A stretch of DNA of 60,652 nucleotides from an uncultured Eudoraea sp. (GCA_947258405.1 CAMYIE010000003.1:122653-183304); one strand, 5' to 3'. Counted from the stretch's first letter, positions 27,797 to 37,901 are shown. Numbers and translations are program-made. Notes: generated by a model from the sequence alone, not told the origin.

Positions 27797-29077
27797 TTAT
27801 GGTTGTTTGTAAATCTTACCTTCTTTCATTACGAAGATTACCTTCTGCAACGTATTGACATCGCTGAACGGATCATCCTCGACGGCAATGATATCAGCGA
27901 TAAACCCTCCTTTTATCTGCCCAAGAGCATCTCCCATTCCCAAGAGCTCTGCGTTGGTTACCGTAGCTGCCTTAATCGCTTCAGCTGCAGGCATACCAGC
28001 TTCAACCATATAGTGGAATTCAATTGCATTTTCTCCATGTGGAAAAACACCGGCATCTGTGCCAAATCCTATCGGTACACCTTTTTTATATGCTTTTCCA
28101 AAGGTTTCCTGTACCAGGGCACCTACCTCAATGGCCTTTTTGGCTACCACTTCGGGAAAAAAACCAGGAATTTTGGCCTTTTCCACCACCTTTTTCCCTG
28201 CAGAAATGGTAGGAATCATGTAGACATTATACTGTTTCATAAGTTCCATGGTCTCTTCACTCATGAAGCTGCCGTGTTCTATGGTTTTTATTCCACCTTT
28301 AATAGCCCGCTGCATTCCAAGATCACCATGTGCATGGGCCGCGGTAAGCATACCATAGTCCTTTGCCGTCTCTGTAATGGCCCTGATCTCTTCGATGGTA
28401 AACTGCGGATTGCTCCCGCTTTTCGCAACACTAAGCACACCTCCGGTGGCCGTGATCTTGATCACATCGGCACCTTCTTTATAGCGTTGCCGTACTGCTT
28501 TTTTACCATCTTCAGGTGAATTAACCACACCTTCCTTTGGTCCCGGATCGCCCATATTGGCCAACTTATAACCGTTAGTGGGGTCTGCATGACCTCCCGT
28601 GGTGGCTATAGATTTTCCAGCAGTATAGATTCTGGGACCCTTAACGATTCCTTTATTTATTGCCTTGCGTAATGCAATATTTACCCCTGAACCACCGAGA
28701 TCACGAACAGTGGTAAATCCGGCCATCAGAGTGCGTTCGGCATAGACGGTAGATTGTAGGGCTACATCTGCTTCATTATCGGTAAATCTTTTCAGATATC
28801 GGTCCGGGCTCGACTGGCCCTCGATATGGACATGCATATCTATAAGGCCGGGCAATACAGTCATAGCCCTCAGGTCTACAAGCTGGTCCTGTCCGGTGCC
28901 GCTGAGAAATCCATTTTCAATTTTGGCGATTTTGTTCCCCGAGACCACAATGGTTACTTCATTTCTAAGTTTACCGTTTTTGGTGTCTACCAATTTGCCG
29001 CATTGCAGGTAAATATCCTGACCGAAGATGCTAAAGGATAGCAGAAGACAGCAGTAGCTAAAAAAATTTCTTAACAT
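27797..29077 (-). CDS. Secreted metal-dependent amidohydrolase (imidazolonepropionase/prolidase-like)
   Basis: A 426-residue amidohydrolase with a Sec signal peptide (SFSIFG/Q). Metal ligands appear in order: MHVHIEGQ (HxH), ADVIKITATGGV (the Lys normally carboxylated), AHAHGD, IEHGSF, and GTDAGVFPHGEN (Asp). ATVTNAELLGMGDALGQIKGG is the usual composite-fold ending. Related secreted bacteroidal enzymes hydrolyse X-Pro or similar peptides; the exact substrate cannot be given. It is followed by the conserved hypothetical gene. Confidence 0.88.
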   Translation of the reverse strand: MLRNFFSYCCLLLSFSIFGQDIYLQCGKLVDTKNGKLRNEVTIVVSGNKIAKIENGFLSGTGQDQLVDLRAMTVLPGLIDMHVHIEGQSSPDRYLKRFTDNEADVALQSTVYAERTLMAGFTTVRDLGGSGVNIALRKAINKGIVKGPRIYTAGKSIATTGGHADPTNGYKLANMGDPGPKEGVVNSPEDGKKAVRQRYKEGADVIKITATGGVLSVAKSGSNPQFTIEEIRAITETAKDYGMLTAAHAHGDLGMQRAIKGGIKTIEHGSFMSEETMELMKQYNVYMIPTISAGKKVVEKAKIPGFFPEVVAKKAIEVGALVQETFGKAYKKGVPIGFGTDAGVFPHGENAIEFHYMVEAGMPAAEAIKAATVTNAELLGMGDALGQIKGGFIADIIAVEDDPFSDVNTLQKVIFVMKEGKIYKQP

Positions 29078-29369
29078 AATGGAAGTTGTGTTTGATATGG
29101 TTTAGTTATCGAAATTGTTGATTGTTGACTGTTGATGGATGATGGGGTTTGGGAATTGGGGGGTGAGTTTCGAGTTTTGTGTTTTGTGTTTTGTGTTTGC
29201 ATTTAATTTTATCCCCAATTATTGCTTTAGTAAATTCTGAGAACCTTTTCGATACAATATTTAAATATTACCCTCCTCTGTACCTCGTGCCTCCGACTTC
29301 CCCACCTCCACTAAAGCTGTGGGCAGGCAGGCGACTTCCGACTCCTGACTTCCATCTTTCATCCTTCTG
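29078..29369. repeat. Low-complexity intergenic region with tandem heptamers
   Basis: No gene is seen. There are three tandem GTTTTGT units (29174-29194) after a G/T-rich stretch. A C/T-rich stretch (about 29270-29365) contains CTGTGGGCAGGCAGG. The base skew on the two sides is opposite and unlike the flanking genes. Confidence 0.5.
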
Positions 29370-30392
29370 CTAAAAATCCTTCTCTCTGATTTTTTTCTCC
29401 CAGTCCCATGCCGACCTCATAGCATCATCGAGTGTTGATTCCGCTTTCCAGCCCAATATACGATTTGCTTTGGTAGTATCTGCGTAAGCCTCAGTAATGT
29501 CGCCGGGTCGTCTATCTACTATTCTATAATTGAGATTCATTCCGGAGACTCTCTGAAAGCTTTCGATCACCTCCAGTACTGTACTCCCTTTTCCTGTTCC
29601 CAGGTTAAAGATCTCATAATTGCCTTCCTGCTTTCCATTCAGAATCCTTTCCATGGCTACCACATGGGCTTTGGCCAAATCCACGACATGAATATAATCC
29701 CGCACACAGGTTCCGTCGCTGGTCGGATAATCATTGCCGAAAACAGAAAGCTCTTTTCTGATACCGGCACCGGTCTGGGTGATAAACGGAACTAAGTTTT
29801 GAGGCACTCCTATGGGCAATTCCCCGATTTCAGCACTGGGATGTGCCCCGATAGGATTGAAGTAGCGCAACGAAATAGCCTTCAAACCGGGGGTAACACT
29901 ACAGGTATCCCGAAGGATTTCCTCCCCCATCTGTTTAGTATTCCCATAGGGAGACTCTGCAGGTTTCACCGGTGCATCTTCGGTGATCGGCATTTGGTCT
30001 GCCTGGCCGTATACTGTACAGGAAGAACTAAAGATAAATGCCCCACCTGTTGCTGAAATCCTTTTCAACAGGTAGATCAAAGAATGCAGATTGTTCTCAT
30101 AATATAACAGGGGTTTTTCCATGCTTTCTCCTACCGCCTTTGATGCAGCGAAATGGATGATCCCTTTAATGTCTGGATGTCTTTCAAAGAAGTCCTGAAC
30201 TTTATGCCCTTCCCGCAAGTCGAGCTTTTCGAATATTGGATTTTGACCACTGATTCTGCTGATCCCCTCCAGCACATCTTCCGAGGCATTGGAACAATCA
30301 TCTATAATAACGACTTCAAAACCTTTGTTTTGTAGTTCCACCACAGTATGTGAACCAATAAAACCAAGGCCGCCGGTAACAAGTATTTTCAT
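29370..30392 (-). CDS. galE: UDP-glucose 4-epimerase
   Basis: A 340-residue extended short-chain dehydrogenase. The NAD-binding loop TGGLGFIGSHT is at the N-terminus. The catalytic Tyr149 and Lys153 lie in SPYGNTKQMGEE, with the Ser of FSSSCTVYGQ before them. Sugar-binding SLRYFNPIGAHPS and DYIHVVDLAKAHV are typical of GalE. It interconverts UDP-glucose and UDP-galactose for surface polysaccharides. It is followed upstream by an aminotransferase gene on the same strand, suggesting a shared role in envelope sugars. Confidence 0.94.
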   Translation of the reverse strand: MKILVTGGLGFIGSHTVVELQNKGFEVVIIDDCSNASEDVLEGISRISGQNPIFEKLDLREGHKVQDFFERHPDIKGIIHFAASKAVGESMEKPLLYYENNLHSLIYLLKRISATGGAFIFSSSCTVYGQADQMPITEDAPVKPAESPYGNTKQMGEEILRDTCSVTPGLKAISLRYFNPIGAHPSAEIGELPIGVPQNLVPFITQTGAGIRKELSVFGNDYPTSDGTCVRDYIHVVDLAKAHVVAMERILNGKQEGNYEIFNLGTGKGSTVLEVIESFQRVSGMNLNYRIVDRRPGDITEAYADTTKANRILGWKAESTLDDAMRSAWDWEKKIREKDF

Positions 30393-30505
30393 AGGTGTCT
30401 GTTAATAGTATGGCTATTCTCTAAAAGGATTTCATGAGATGAATCGAGCAAAACCATAAATGTTTTTTGTATGACCAAATGTTCAGGTGCTGACCGATCT
30501 GCAAT

Positions 30506-31660
30506 TCAGCTATCGAGAAACTGAATGATTTTTTCGGTAATATAATTGATCTGTTCATCGTCTAGTTCAGTATGCATTGGTAGTGAGATCACTTCTTTTA
30601 CCAACTGGTTAGTGACCCTGAAATCTTCTGCTTTGTAGCGATCATCGGCATAAGCTCTTTGCAGGTGCAATGGTACAGGGTAGTATATGCCAAATGGAAC
30701 TCCCTGCTGCCCCAGATGTTCGGCAAGTGCATCCCTCTGACCGTTGGTGATTCTCAGGCTATATTGATGGAAAACGTGGCAGTCACATTCGGCACATATC
30801 CCCTCGCAGTTTTTGGCTGCCTTCGGAACCACTATATGCGGATGACCGGAAAAGGCCCGTGAATATTTCCTGGCTGCTTCTCTCCTTCGATCACAATATC
30901 TGTCCAGATGCGGCAGTTTTGCACTCAAAACGGCTGCCTGGATCGAATCGAGTCTGGAATTTACCCCAACTACGTCGTGGTAGTATCTCCGGTACATGCC
31001 ATGATTAACGATACCACGAATTGTATTGGCAAGTTCGTCGTCATTGGTGAACAATGCACCTCCATCGCCATAGCATCCCAAATTTTTGGAAGGGAAGAAA
31101 GAAGTGGCACCAATATGACCAATAGTACCCGCTTTCTGTTTTCTGCCATCAGAGAAGGTATAGTTTGCGCCAATAGCCTGGGCATTATCTTCTATTACAA
31201 AGAGATTATGACGCTCTGCCAATTTCATAATCCCTTCCATATCGGCACACTGACCAAATAAATGTACCGGGACAATCGCCTTTGTTTTTGGGGTGATTGC
31301 CCTTTCTACCGCTTTGAGATCGATGTTGAAGCTGTCTTCCTCTACATCCACCAGTACCGGGGTGAGTTGCAATAGTGCAATTACCTCAACAGTTGCAGCA
31401 AAGGTAAAATCGGCTGTAATCACCTCATCACCGGGTTGTAAGCCCAAACCCATCATAGCAATTTGAAGGGCATCGGTTCCATTGGCACAGGGAATAACAT
31501 GTTTTATATCCAAATAGCCTTCCAAATCTGCCTGAAAGGAATGCACCTGAGGCCCGTTAATGAATGTCGCCTGCTCCAGAATTTGAGAGATAGAAGTATC
31601 TACCTTTTCCTTGATTTCCGCATACTGACCGACCAGGTCGACCATCTGAATTTTCTTCAT
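30506..31660 (-). CDS. DegT/DnrJ/EryC1/StrS-family sugar aminotransferase
   Basis: A 384-residue PLP enzyme. The PLP Lys192 lies in SFFPSKNLGCYGDGGA. PCANGTDALQIAM binds the phosphate, and VEDNAQAIGA holds the Asp that contacts the PLP ring. The family adds amino groups to keto-sugars attached to UDP or dTDP. The closest pattern is the WbpE group that makes amino sugars for O-antigen, but the exact sugar cannot be told. An unusual CEGICAECDCH stretch near residue 290 holds four Cys. It lies 113 bases before galE. Confidence 0.9.
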   Translation of the reverse strand: MKKIQMVDLVGQYAEIKEKVDTSISQILEQATFINGPQVHSFQADLEGYLDIKHVIPCANGTDALQIAMMGLGLQPGDEVITADFTFAATVEVIALLQLTPVLVDVEEDSFNIDLKAVERAITPKTKAIVPVHLFGQCADMEGIMKLAERHNLFVIEDNAQAIGANYTFSDGRKQKAGTIGHIGATSFFPSKNLGCYGDGGALFTNDDELANTIRGIVNHGMYRRYYHDVVGVNSRLDSIQAAVLSAKLPHLDRYCDRRREAARKYSRAFSGHPHIVVPKAAKNCEGICAECDCHVFHQYSLRITNGQRDALAEHLGQQGVPFGIYYPVPLHLQRAYADDRYKAEDFRVTNQLVKEVISLPMHTELDDEQINYITEKIIQFLDS

Positions 31661-31766
31661 CCTTACTGATTTCGATTGACAATATTACAAAAATAAGGAA
31701 CCGCTTCAACACCTCCTCATGGCCTCTTGGGAAAAGAACGTTAATTTAGCGGCAAAAGAATCGGAC

Positions 31767-33002
31767 TTGTACTTTTTGTACCATATCGGACTGCATCTAA
31801 GCTGGGCACTGCTCTACATAGTGGCCGTATTCAATCCTAAAATTAAAAAGTTTGTAGAAGGTCGGAGATCTGTACAAGCCTATCTGGAGAAGGTGATTCC
31901 AAAAGAGCAAGCTGTTATCTGGATCCATGCGGCCTCTCTGGGTGAATACGAGCAGGGATTACCAGTCATTGAAAAATTAAAGAAGGATTATCCTGGCCAT
32001 TTTATCCTGATTACCTTTTTTTCTCCTTCGGGCTATGAGGTGCGAAAAAACACTAAAGCAGCCGATGCCGTTTGTTACCTGCCCATGGACACCAAAAGGA
32101 ATGTAGAAAGGTTTCTAGGTACCGTTAGACCTGTGCTGGCCATCTTCATAAAATACGAGGTCTGGCCAAATTATCTTAAGTCCCTGCAATCAAGGAAAGT
32201 TCCTGTCGTACTGATCTCTGCGATATTTTCGAGAAGGCAGGTGTATTTCAAATGGTATGGCCGATTTATGAGAAAGGCCCTCAGGCGATTTACCAAGATT
32301 TTTGTTCAGAATGAGGAATCGCAAAAATTGATGCACGAAATTGGGATAGAGGATACTGTATTAAGTGGTGATACCCGTTTCGACAGGGTCGCCGTGATCC
32401 GGGAGCAGGGGGGCAAACTGGATTTTATGGAAGCATTTAAGAAAGATCATCATTGTTTTGTGGCTGGCAGCAGCTGGCCGGAAGATGAGGAGATAATCCT
32501 GAATTACATACACAATCACCACCCCGAATTACGCACTGTGATCGCTCCTCATGATATAAAATCCGATCACATAAAACAGTTACAAAATAAACTAAAAGTG
32601 CCCTCTGTTTTATTCTCTGAACTCGATGGTAATTCTTTAGACGGTGTTCAGGTCCTTATCATCGATACAATTGGACTACTTACGCGAATATACCAATATG
32701 CCGATATAGCTTATGTGGGTGGAGGATTCGCCACTGGTCTTCATAATACCCTGGAGCCAGCTGTATTTGGCATTCCAGTGCTTATCGGCCCGAAATACCA
32801 TAATTTTCAGGAAGCGATAGACCTGGTACATCGAAAAGGCGTATTGGTGGTGAAAGGTGTTTCAGACTTCAATCGGTATATGGATCAGCTTTTAGAAGAC
32901 CCGGATTTTTGCAAGAACACCGGTCTGATCAATAGCGATTACATCACAGCCAAAAGAGGGGCCAGCATCCAAATTACAGACTATCTACGTACGTTATTGT
33001 AG
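31767..33002 (+). CDS. waaA: 3-deoxy-D-manno-octulosonic acid (Kdo) transferase
   Basis: A GT-B glycosyltransferase of about 411 residues with an N-terminal membrane anchor. It adds Kdo to lipid A precursor. Family hallmarks are IHAASLGEYEQGLPVIEKL (with the catalytic Glu), PMDTKRNVERFL, IKYEVWPNYL, AGSSWPEDEEII and YVGGGFATGLHNTLEPAVFG. I prefer the TTG at 31767, giving MYFLYHIGLHL as in relatives; an in-frame ATG at 31719 would add 16 residues without family support. It is divergent from the aminotransferase gene. Confidence 0.92.
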   Translation: MYFLYHIGLHLSWALLYIVAVFNPKIKKFVEGRRSVQAYLEKVIPKEQAVIWIHAASLGEYEQGLPVIEKLKKDYPGHFILITFFSPSGYEVRKNTKAADAVCYLPMDTKRNVERFLGTVRPVLAIFIKYEVWPNYLKSLQSRKVPVVLISAIFSRRQVYFKWYGRFMRKALRRFTKIFVQNEESQKLMHEIGIEDTVLSGDTRFDRVAVIREQGGKLDFMEAFKKDHHCFVAGSSWPEDEEIILNYIHNHHPELRTVIAPHDIKSDHIKQLQNKLKVPSVLFSELDGNSLDGVQVLIIDTIGLLTRIYQYADIAYVGGGFATGLHNTLEPAVFGIPVLIGPKYHNFQEAIDLVHRKGVLVVKGVSDFNRYMDQLLEDPDFCKNTGLINSDYITAKRGASIQITDYLRTLL

Positions 33003-33022
33003 AGTACCTTGTAGATAGTAAA

Positions 33023-33268
33023 ATGAATGATGTCCCTAAATCTTATTTAATCCTTGCGATAATAATGATATTCTTCTCTGGCTGTCGTAACCGGAAAGAA
33101 AATACCACCCGCCCGGATTCAGATATCCCGGCTCAGCAGGAACAACTCAGGGATAGCAATAATTCAATCGATACACCTGGGACCCAAATACCCAATGACC
33201 AAGTTCCAGGGCGGGCTAAGAAAAATACAAATACAGCACTCGATACCCTCCGACCCATAAAGGCTTAG
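33023..33268 (+). CDS. Small lipoprotein, function unknown
   Basis: An 81-residue protein with a signal peptide and a lipobox at FFSGC (Cys near residue 21). The rest is polar and probably disordered (Asn, Asp, Pro, Thr and Gln rich). It lies 20 bases after waaA and is probably co-transcribed. No domain is recognised. Confidence 0.6.
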   Translation: MNDVPKSYLILAIIMIFFSGCRNRKENTTRPDSDIPAQQEQLRDSNNSIDTPGTQIPNDQVPGRAKKNTNTALDTLRPIKA

Positions 33269-33324
33269 ATTCTCTCGCAGTCATCTGAAGGTTTTTTGTT
33301 AGATTTACTCAAACTGACTAATCA

Positions 33325-34674
33325 ATGGACCGGAAAATTTTTAGAATATCACTCACCGCTGCCCTGGCGGGCTTTCTGTTTGGATTTGATACCGTGGTTA
33401 TTAGCGGGGCAAATCTTCCCATTAAAGAGCTATGGGATACCTCTCCGTGGTTTCACGGCACATTTATTATGTCTATGGCCCTTTGGGGAACAGTTATAGG
33501 TGCGCTTTTCGGTGGAATTCCCTGTGATAGATTTGGCAGAAAAAAAACCTTATTCTGGATCGGGGTATTATATTTTATTTCAGCCCTTGGCTCATCTTTG
33601 GCGGTAGACCCTTATATGTTTTCATTTTTTAGGCTGATCGGTGGACTTGGGGTTGGAGCGTCCTCTGTAGCAGCACCTATCTATATCTCGGAAATATCTT
33701 CTTCCAAGAACAGGGGTAAACTAGGTGCTCTTTATCAGTTTAATATTGTATTTGGAATTTTCATAGCCTTTATATCTAACTACCTGCTCAAAGGTTTTGA
33801 TGGCGCAAATGATTGGCGATGGATGCTGGCTGTGGAAGCTATTCCAGCACTGGCCTATAGCCTTATGGTCTTAAAAATTCCCAATAGTCCCAGGTGGCTT
33901 ATCCTTAAAAAACACGATGAAAAAGCAGGCTTGGCTGCGCTGGAATTCCTCTCCAATAAAGAGCATGCACTTGAAAAATTGGAGGAGATCAAACGCTCTG
34001 AAGGCGTTAGTACCCAAAAAGAAAGACTTTTTTCGAAGGCTTATAAAAAACCGCTGATACTTGCATTCCTGATTGCATTTTTTAACCAGTTATCAGGTAT
34101 CAATTTTGTGCTCTACTATGCCCCGGAAATACTGGAACGGGCAGGCCTGGCAGCCAGAGAATCGTTGTTCAGCTCCATTTCGATTGGGATAGTAAACCTT
34201 GTGTTCACCTTGATCGGGATTCGGCTGATTGATCAGTTAGGCCGAAAACAACTGATGAAGATCGGGTCCCTTGGTTATATTATTAGTTTATTCATGGTAG
34301 GCTGGTGCTTTTACAGCGGGGCAAGTTCCACACTGCTACTGATATTTATTCTGGTTTTCATCGCAGCCCATGCTATTGGTCAGGGCGCGGTGATCTGGGT
34401 ATTTATTTCAGAGATCTTTCCGAACAAGGTGAGGGCTTTCGGTCAAAGCTGGGGTACTGGAACTCATTGGGTTTTTGCCGCACTTATCACCTTGCTCACG
34501 CCTATTTTCCTCGATGCTGACCACGGGATATTTAAAGATAATCCCTGGCCAATATTTCTATTCTTTGGATTCATGATGATCCTGCAACTACTGTTTGTGC
34601 TATTTATGATGCCCGAAACCAAAGGGATATCCTTAGAGGAATTGGAAAAGAAAATGCGTTCCGGGGATCGATGA
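33325..34674 (+). CDS. Sugar porter family MFS transporter
   Basis: A 449-residue permease with 12 predicted membrane helices. Sugar-porter signatures are complete: GFLFGFDTVVISGA in helix 1, DRFGRKKTLFWIG between helices 2 and 3, PIYISEISSSKNRG (the PESPR/PETKG family pattern) with PNSPRWLILKK at the sixth helix end, QLSGINFVLYYAPEI in helix 7, and PETKGISLEELE at the C-terminus. It most likely imports a hexose by proton symport. It is a single gene. Confidence 0.93.
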   Translation: MDRKIFRISLTAALAGFLFGFDTVVISGANLPIKELWDTSPWFHGTFIMSMALWGTVIGALFGGIPCDRFGRKKTLFWIGVLYFISALGSSLAVDPYMFSFFRLIGGLGVGASSVAAPIYISEISSSKNRGKLGALYQFNIVFGIFIAFISNYLLKGFDGANDWRWMLAVEAIPALAYSLMVLKIPNSPRWLILKKHDEKAGLAALEFLSNKEHALEKLEEIKRSEGVSTQKERLFSKAYKKPLILAFLIAFFNQLSGINFVLYYAPEILERAGLAARESLFSSISIGIVNLVFTLIGIRLIDQLGRKQLMKIGSLGYIISLFMVGWCFYSGASSTLLLIFILVFIAAHAIGQGAVIWVFISEIFPNKVRAFGQSWGTGTHWVFAALITLLTPIFLDADHGIFKDNPWPIFLFFGFMMILQLLFVLFMMPETKGISLEELEKKMRSGDR

Positions 34675-34827
34675 ACGGACGTTTTACAGTTAAATTAGGT
34701 TCTTTGTCGAGAATATCGGGCAGATATCCTCATCTTAAAGGAACAGTGACGCAACTGTCCGATATTGAGCTAACTATATGAACTAAATTTTAGCATTTCT
34801 GCTTAAAATATTGTAATTTTTGGCATT

Positions 34828-34956
34828 ATGGAAGAACACTTGACTTTTGGAACTAGGATTCTAAACGGTTTTTTGAAAGTGATGGTTGTGGTCCTGGTAT
34901 TGATCCTGGCTGCGGTTGTTATAAGCCTTATTCTTGCGCTTTTCGGGCTTCTTTAA
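34828..34956 (+). CDS. Small single-span membrane protein (42 residues), hypothetical
   Basis: A short open frame beginning MEEHLTFGTRILNGFLK, followed by about 24 hydrophobic residues (from VMVVVLVLILAAVVIS to the end at FGLL). The pattern suggests a single inner-membrane helix. TAATTTTTG at 34814-34822 resembles a -7 box with one extra T, six bases before the ATG, so it would leave no leader; the promoter is unsure. No family recognised. Confidence 0.4.
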   Translation: MEEHLTFGTRILNGFLKVMVVVLVLILAAVVISLILALFGLL

Positions 34957-35460
34957 TTAGAGCGCTAAATACCATAAATTTCTTCTCTTTTAATACAAAT
35001 TATTATCAGTATTAAAAGAAACATTCACTTGAGGTGGCAGGTAATCCTAAAAGTAACTTACTATAAGTTCCATTACGTGCAATAATTAAAAAGCTTTTCT
35101 TATAATTTCAATGAAATTATCGGCTTTGGGATCTTTTTGGTGTTACGATGCCACGGTTATTTCTTTTATCAGTATAAAGACAGTTTAGGTCCATTTTTAC
35201 GAGTCTCAGTTCATTCCGAACGCATCTCCTTCCAGAAATTTTCTATCACAACCCAGATTGACTTCTCATCGCGATTTAGTATTCGAGCAGAGCAAATCTA
35301 AAATCTGGTTGGTATATCCAAAAAATTAGGCGGACAACCCTTGCTGCCTGATAATTAAAAGCTATCTTAAAAGTCTGTTTCAATGATCTGAGATAGATTT
35401 AATACTCCAAGAGATAAACGCAAAGTTTTCGATCCGTTCAACTGAATATAATCCCTAGAT
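34957..35460. other. 504-bp intergenic region before the ATP-grasp operon
   Basis: No credible gene is seen on either strand. One perfect short hairpin (ATAATTTC, 3-base loop, GAAATTAT) occurs at 35102-35120 with no T-run. The operon promoter is presumably here, but I cannot point to a clear box. Confidence 0.5.
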
Positions 35461-36906
35461 ATGTCCAAGGTAAATTTCTCGAATTACGATACCACTGGTT
35501 ATTATGATGAAATGTTCAGCGCATCTAATAATATTAGGCCGAGTTATGAGCGGTTTAAACTGCGACTAGAGAAAATGAGCAAAAAAAAGCTCAGAAATCT
35601 GCAACACGCCACAGACAGGGCACAACTATCGCTGGGGATGACATTTAATGTATACAGTGATAACCAGGGGGTGGAACGCATCCTTCATTTGGATATTATT
35701 CCGAGAATTATTAGCGGCGAAGACTGGGAAGGATTAGCAAAGGGCCTTGAACAAAGGATTGAGGCGTTGAATCTTTTTATCAATGACATCTATAACGAGC
35801 AAAAGGTTTTAAAAGACAATATCATTCCGAAAGAACTTGTGCTTTCCAGTGCGGGTTACCTTAAGGAATGTAGGGGATTAAATCCTCCGCGAAACGTTTG
35901 GAGTCATATCTCAGGGACGGATCTTATCAGGGGTGATGATGGCAAATTTTACGTACTGGAGGATAATCTGAGATGCCCATCAGGTGTATCCTATATGTTG
36001 GAAAACAGAGAAATACTCAAGCGAACGTTCCCGGAGCTATTTGAGAAATTACATGTCAGACCTGTAAACGATTACACCCATCACCTAAGGGATATGTTGG
36101 AGTCACTGACCCCTGTCTCTCCTGCTTCCATTGCCGTTCTGACGCCGGGAATCTACAATTCTGCTTATTTTGAACATGCTTATCTGGCCCAGCAGATGGG
36201 AGCCGAACTGGTTGAGGGCAGGGATCTGTTAGTAAGAGACAACTATGTGTATATGATCACAACCAATGGCCTTCAGCGTGTTGATGTCATTTATCGAAGG
36301 GTCGACGATGATTTTATAGATCCATTAGTCTTTAACAAAGATTCCCTCCTGGGTACACCCGGACTTTTTGAGGCCTATCGCAAGGGGAATGTTGTTTTGG
36401 TAAATGCCCCGGGAGCCGGCGTTGCAGATGATAAAGCTATATATGCGTACATACCGAGATTAATCAAATATTATTTGGACGAAGAAGTACTACTACCGAA
36501 TATTAAGACATATCTCTGCGCAGAGGAAGAGGATTGTAAATATGTTCTGGAAAACCTACATACTCTCGTGGTAAAACAAACAGATGGATCTGGCGGTTAC
36601 GGTATGCTTATTGGCCCAAAGTCCACTAAAGAAGAATGTAAGGAATTTGCGGGCCGTATTAAAAAAAATCCCAGAAACTATATTGCGCAGCCTATGATCA
36701 ATTTATCAAGGGTTCCTACATTGACCGAAGATACAATCGAAGGCAGGCATGTAGACCTCCGGCCCTATTGCCTGTACGGAAAAGACATTAAAATAGTTCC
36801 CGGCGCTTTAACAAGGGTAGCCCTTACTAAAGGTTCCCTGGTAGTTAATTCCTCTCAGGGTGGTGGCAGCAAGGATACCTGGGTCTTAGATTCCAAATCA
36901 AATTAG
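35461..36906 (+). CDS. Circularly permuted ATP-grasp family protein
   Basis: A 481-residue protein of the CP_ATPgrasp type (formerly DUF404/DUF407). Typical segments are YYDEMFSASNNIRPSYERF, RGLNPPRNVWSHISGTDLIR, FYVLEDNLRCPSGVSYMLENR, VVLVNAPGAGVADDKAIYAYIP, VVKQTDGSGGYGMLIGP and HVDLRPYCLYG, where the acidic and Lys residues bind ATP and magnesium. ATP-grasp enzymes form amide bonds between a carboxylate and an amine, so a peptide-like ligase is inferred; substrates are unknown. It is first in a four-gene operon with an alpha-E protein (6 bases downstream), an Anbu-type hydrolase and a transglutaminase-like protein. Confidence 0.92.
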   Translation: MSKVNFSNYDTTGYYDEMFSASNNIRPSYERFKLRLEKMSKKKLRNLQHATDRAQLSLGMTFNVYSDNQGVERILHLDIIPRIISGEDWEGLAKGLEQRIEALNLFINDIYNEQKVLKDNIIPKELVLSSAGYLKECRGLNPPRNVWSHISGTDLIRGDDGKFYVLEDNLRCPSGVSYMLENREILKRTFPELFEKLHVRPVNDYTHHLRDMLESLTPVSPASIAVLTPGIYNSAYFEHAYLAQQMGAELVEGRDLLVRDNYVYMITTNGLQRVDVIYRRVDDDFIDPLVFNKDSLLGTPGLFEAYRKGNVVLVNAPGAGVADDKAIYAYIPRLIKYYLDEEVLLPNIKTYLCAEEEDCKYVLENLHTLVVKQTDGSGGYGMLIGPKSTKEECKEFAGRIKKNPRNYIAQPMINLSRVPTLTEDTIEGRHVDLRPYCLYGKDIKIVPGALTRVALTKGSLVVNSSQGGGSKDTWVLDSKSN

Positions 36907-36912
36907 CAAACT

Positions 36913-37878
36913 ATGTTGAGCAGAGTAGCAAATAGCATGTATTGGATGAATCGGTATATCGAGCGAGCTGAAAACTACGCCCGTTTTATGGATGTGAATT
37001 TCAACCTCTCTTTAGAATCCCCCCCAGATACTCAGGAACAATGGAAACCTTTAGTGGTTATCACAGGCGACTGGCCTTTATACCAGTCGCTTTATAATAC
37101 TGTTGATAAAAACAAGATCATTTATTTTTTGGGGTTCGATCCCAAGAATCCAAACTCCATTTATAGTTCAATTTCAATGGCACGAGAGAATGCCAGGGCC
37201 ATACGACCAGAAATAACCCGGGAAGTATGGGAGCAGATCAATTCAATGTACTTTTATGTAAGGGCGAGTCTGGGAAAAAAACTCTGGAAAAGCAAAGACC
37301 CCAGAATGTTCTTTAAAAAAATCAAGGAAGATTGTCAGTTGCTCTACGGTATTTTTGATGCCACCATTTCGAGGAGCGATGGTTGGCATTTTGGGAAGAT
37401 TGGACAGATGATTGAACGGGCCGACAAAACATCAAGGGTTATGGATGTCAAATATCACATCCTATTATCTACACCCCAGGATGTAGGTGGTTCTCTTGAT
37501 TTGATGCAATGGGCTGCTTTGCTGAAATCTGTTAGTGCATATGATATGTACCGGAAAAAATATGGTAGATTGACTGCGCTAAAAATATCTGAATTTTTAA
37601 TCCTCGATAAGCGATTCCCACGGTCGATACTCTGCTGCTTGATTCAAGCTGAGCAATCCTTGAAGGAGATCACCGGCAACACCGCAGGTTTCAGCAACGA
37701 GGCTGAAAAAAAACTGGGCAAGCTGAAATCTGAACTTGAGTTTATCGATATAAACGAAATAGTCGAAATTGGCCTTCATGAATACCTCGATGGATACCAG
37801 AAACAATTGAATGCTGTTTCAACAAGCCTATACAACTCCTTTTTTGTGGCTCAGGTTCAGCTTCAGGTGCAACAATAA
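36913..37878 (+). CDS. Alpha-E domain protein (DUF403)
   Basis: A 321-residue, almost all-helical protein starting MLSRVANSMYWMNRYIERAENYARF, the signature of the alpha-E family. Further marks are ARENARAIRPEITREVWEQIN and GQMIERADKTSRVMDVKYH. The fold has repeated Arg/Glu pairs but no known catalytic motif. It almost always occurs beside the permuted ATP-grasp gene, so it is probably a partner subunit. It starts 6 bases after that gene. Confidence 0.92.
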   Translation: MLSRVANSMYWMNRYIERAENYARFMDVNFNLSLESPPDTQEQWKPLVVITGDWPLYQSLYNTVDKNKIIYFLGFDPKNPNSIYSSISMARENARAIRPEITREVWEQINSMYFYVRASLGKKLWKSKDPRMFFKKIKEDCQLLYGIFDATISRSDGWHFGKIGQMIERADKTSRVMDVKYHILLSTPQDVGGSLDLMQWAALLKSVSAYDMYRKKYGRLTALKISEFLILDKRFPRSILCCLIQAEQSLKEITGNTAGFSNEAEKKLGKLKSELEFIDINEIVEIGLHEYLDGYQKQLNAVSTSLYNSFFVAQVQLQVQQ

Positions 37879-37901
37879 TTTTTCAACTTCACACAATTTT
37901 T

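Noticed and set aside
29174-29194. Three GTTTTGT units as a CRISPR-like repeat
   Set aside because: The units are 7 bases long with no spacers between them, and no cas genes are in the window.
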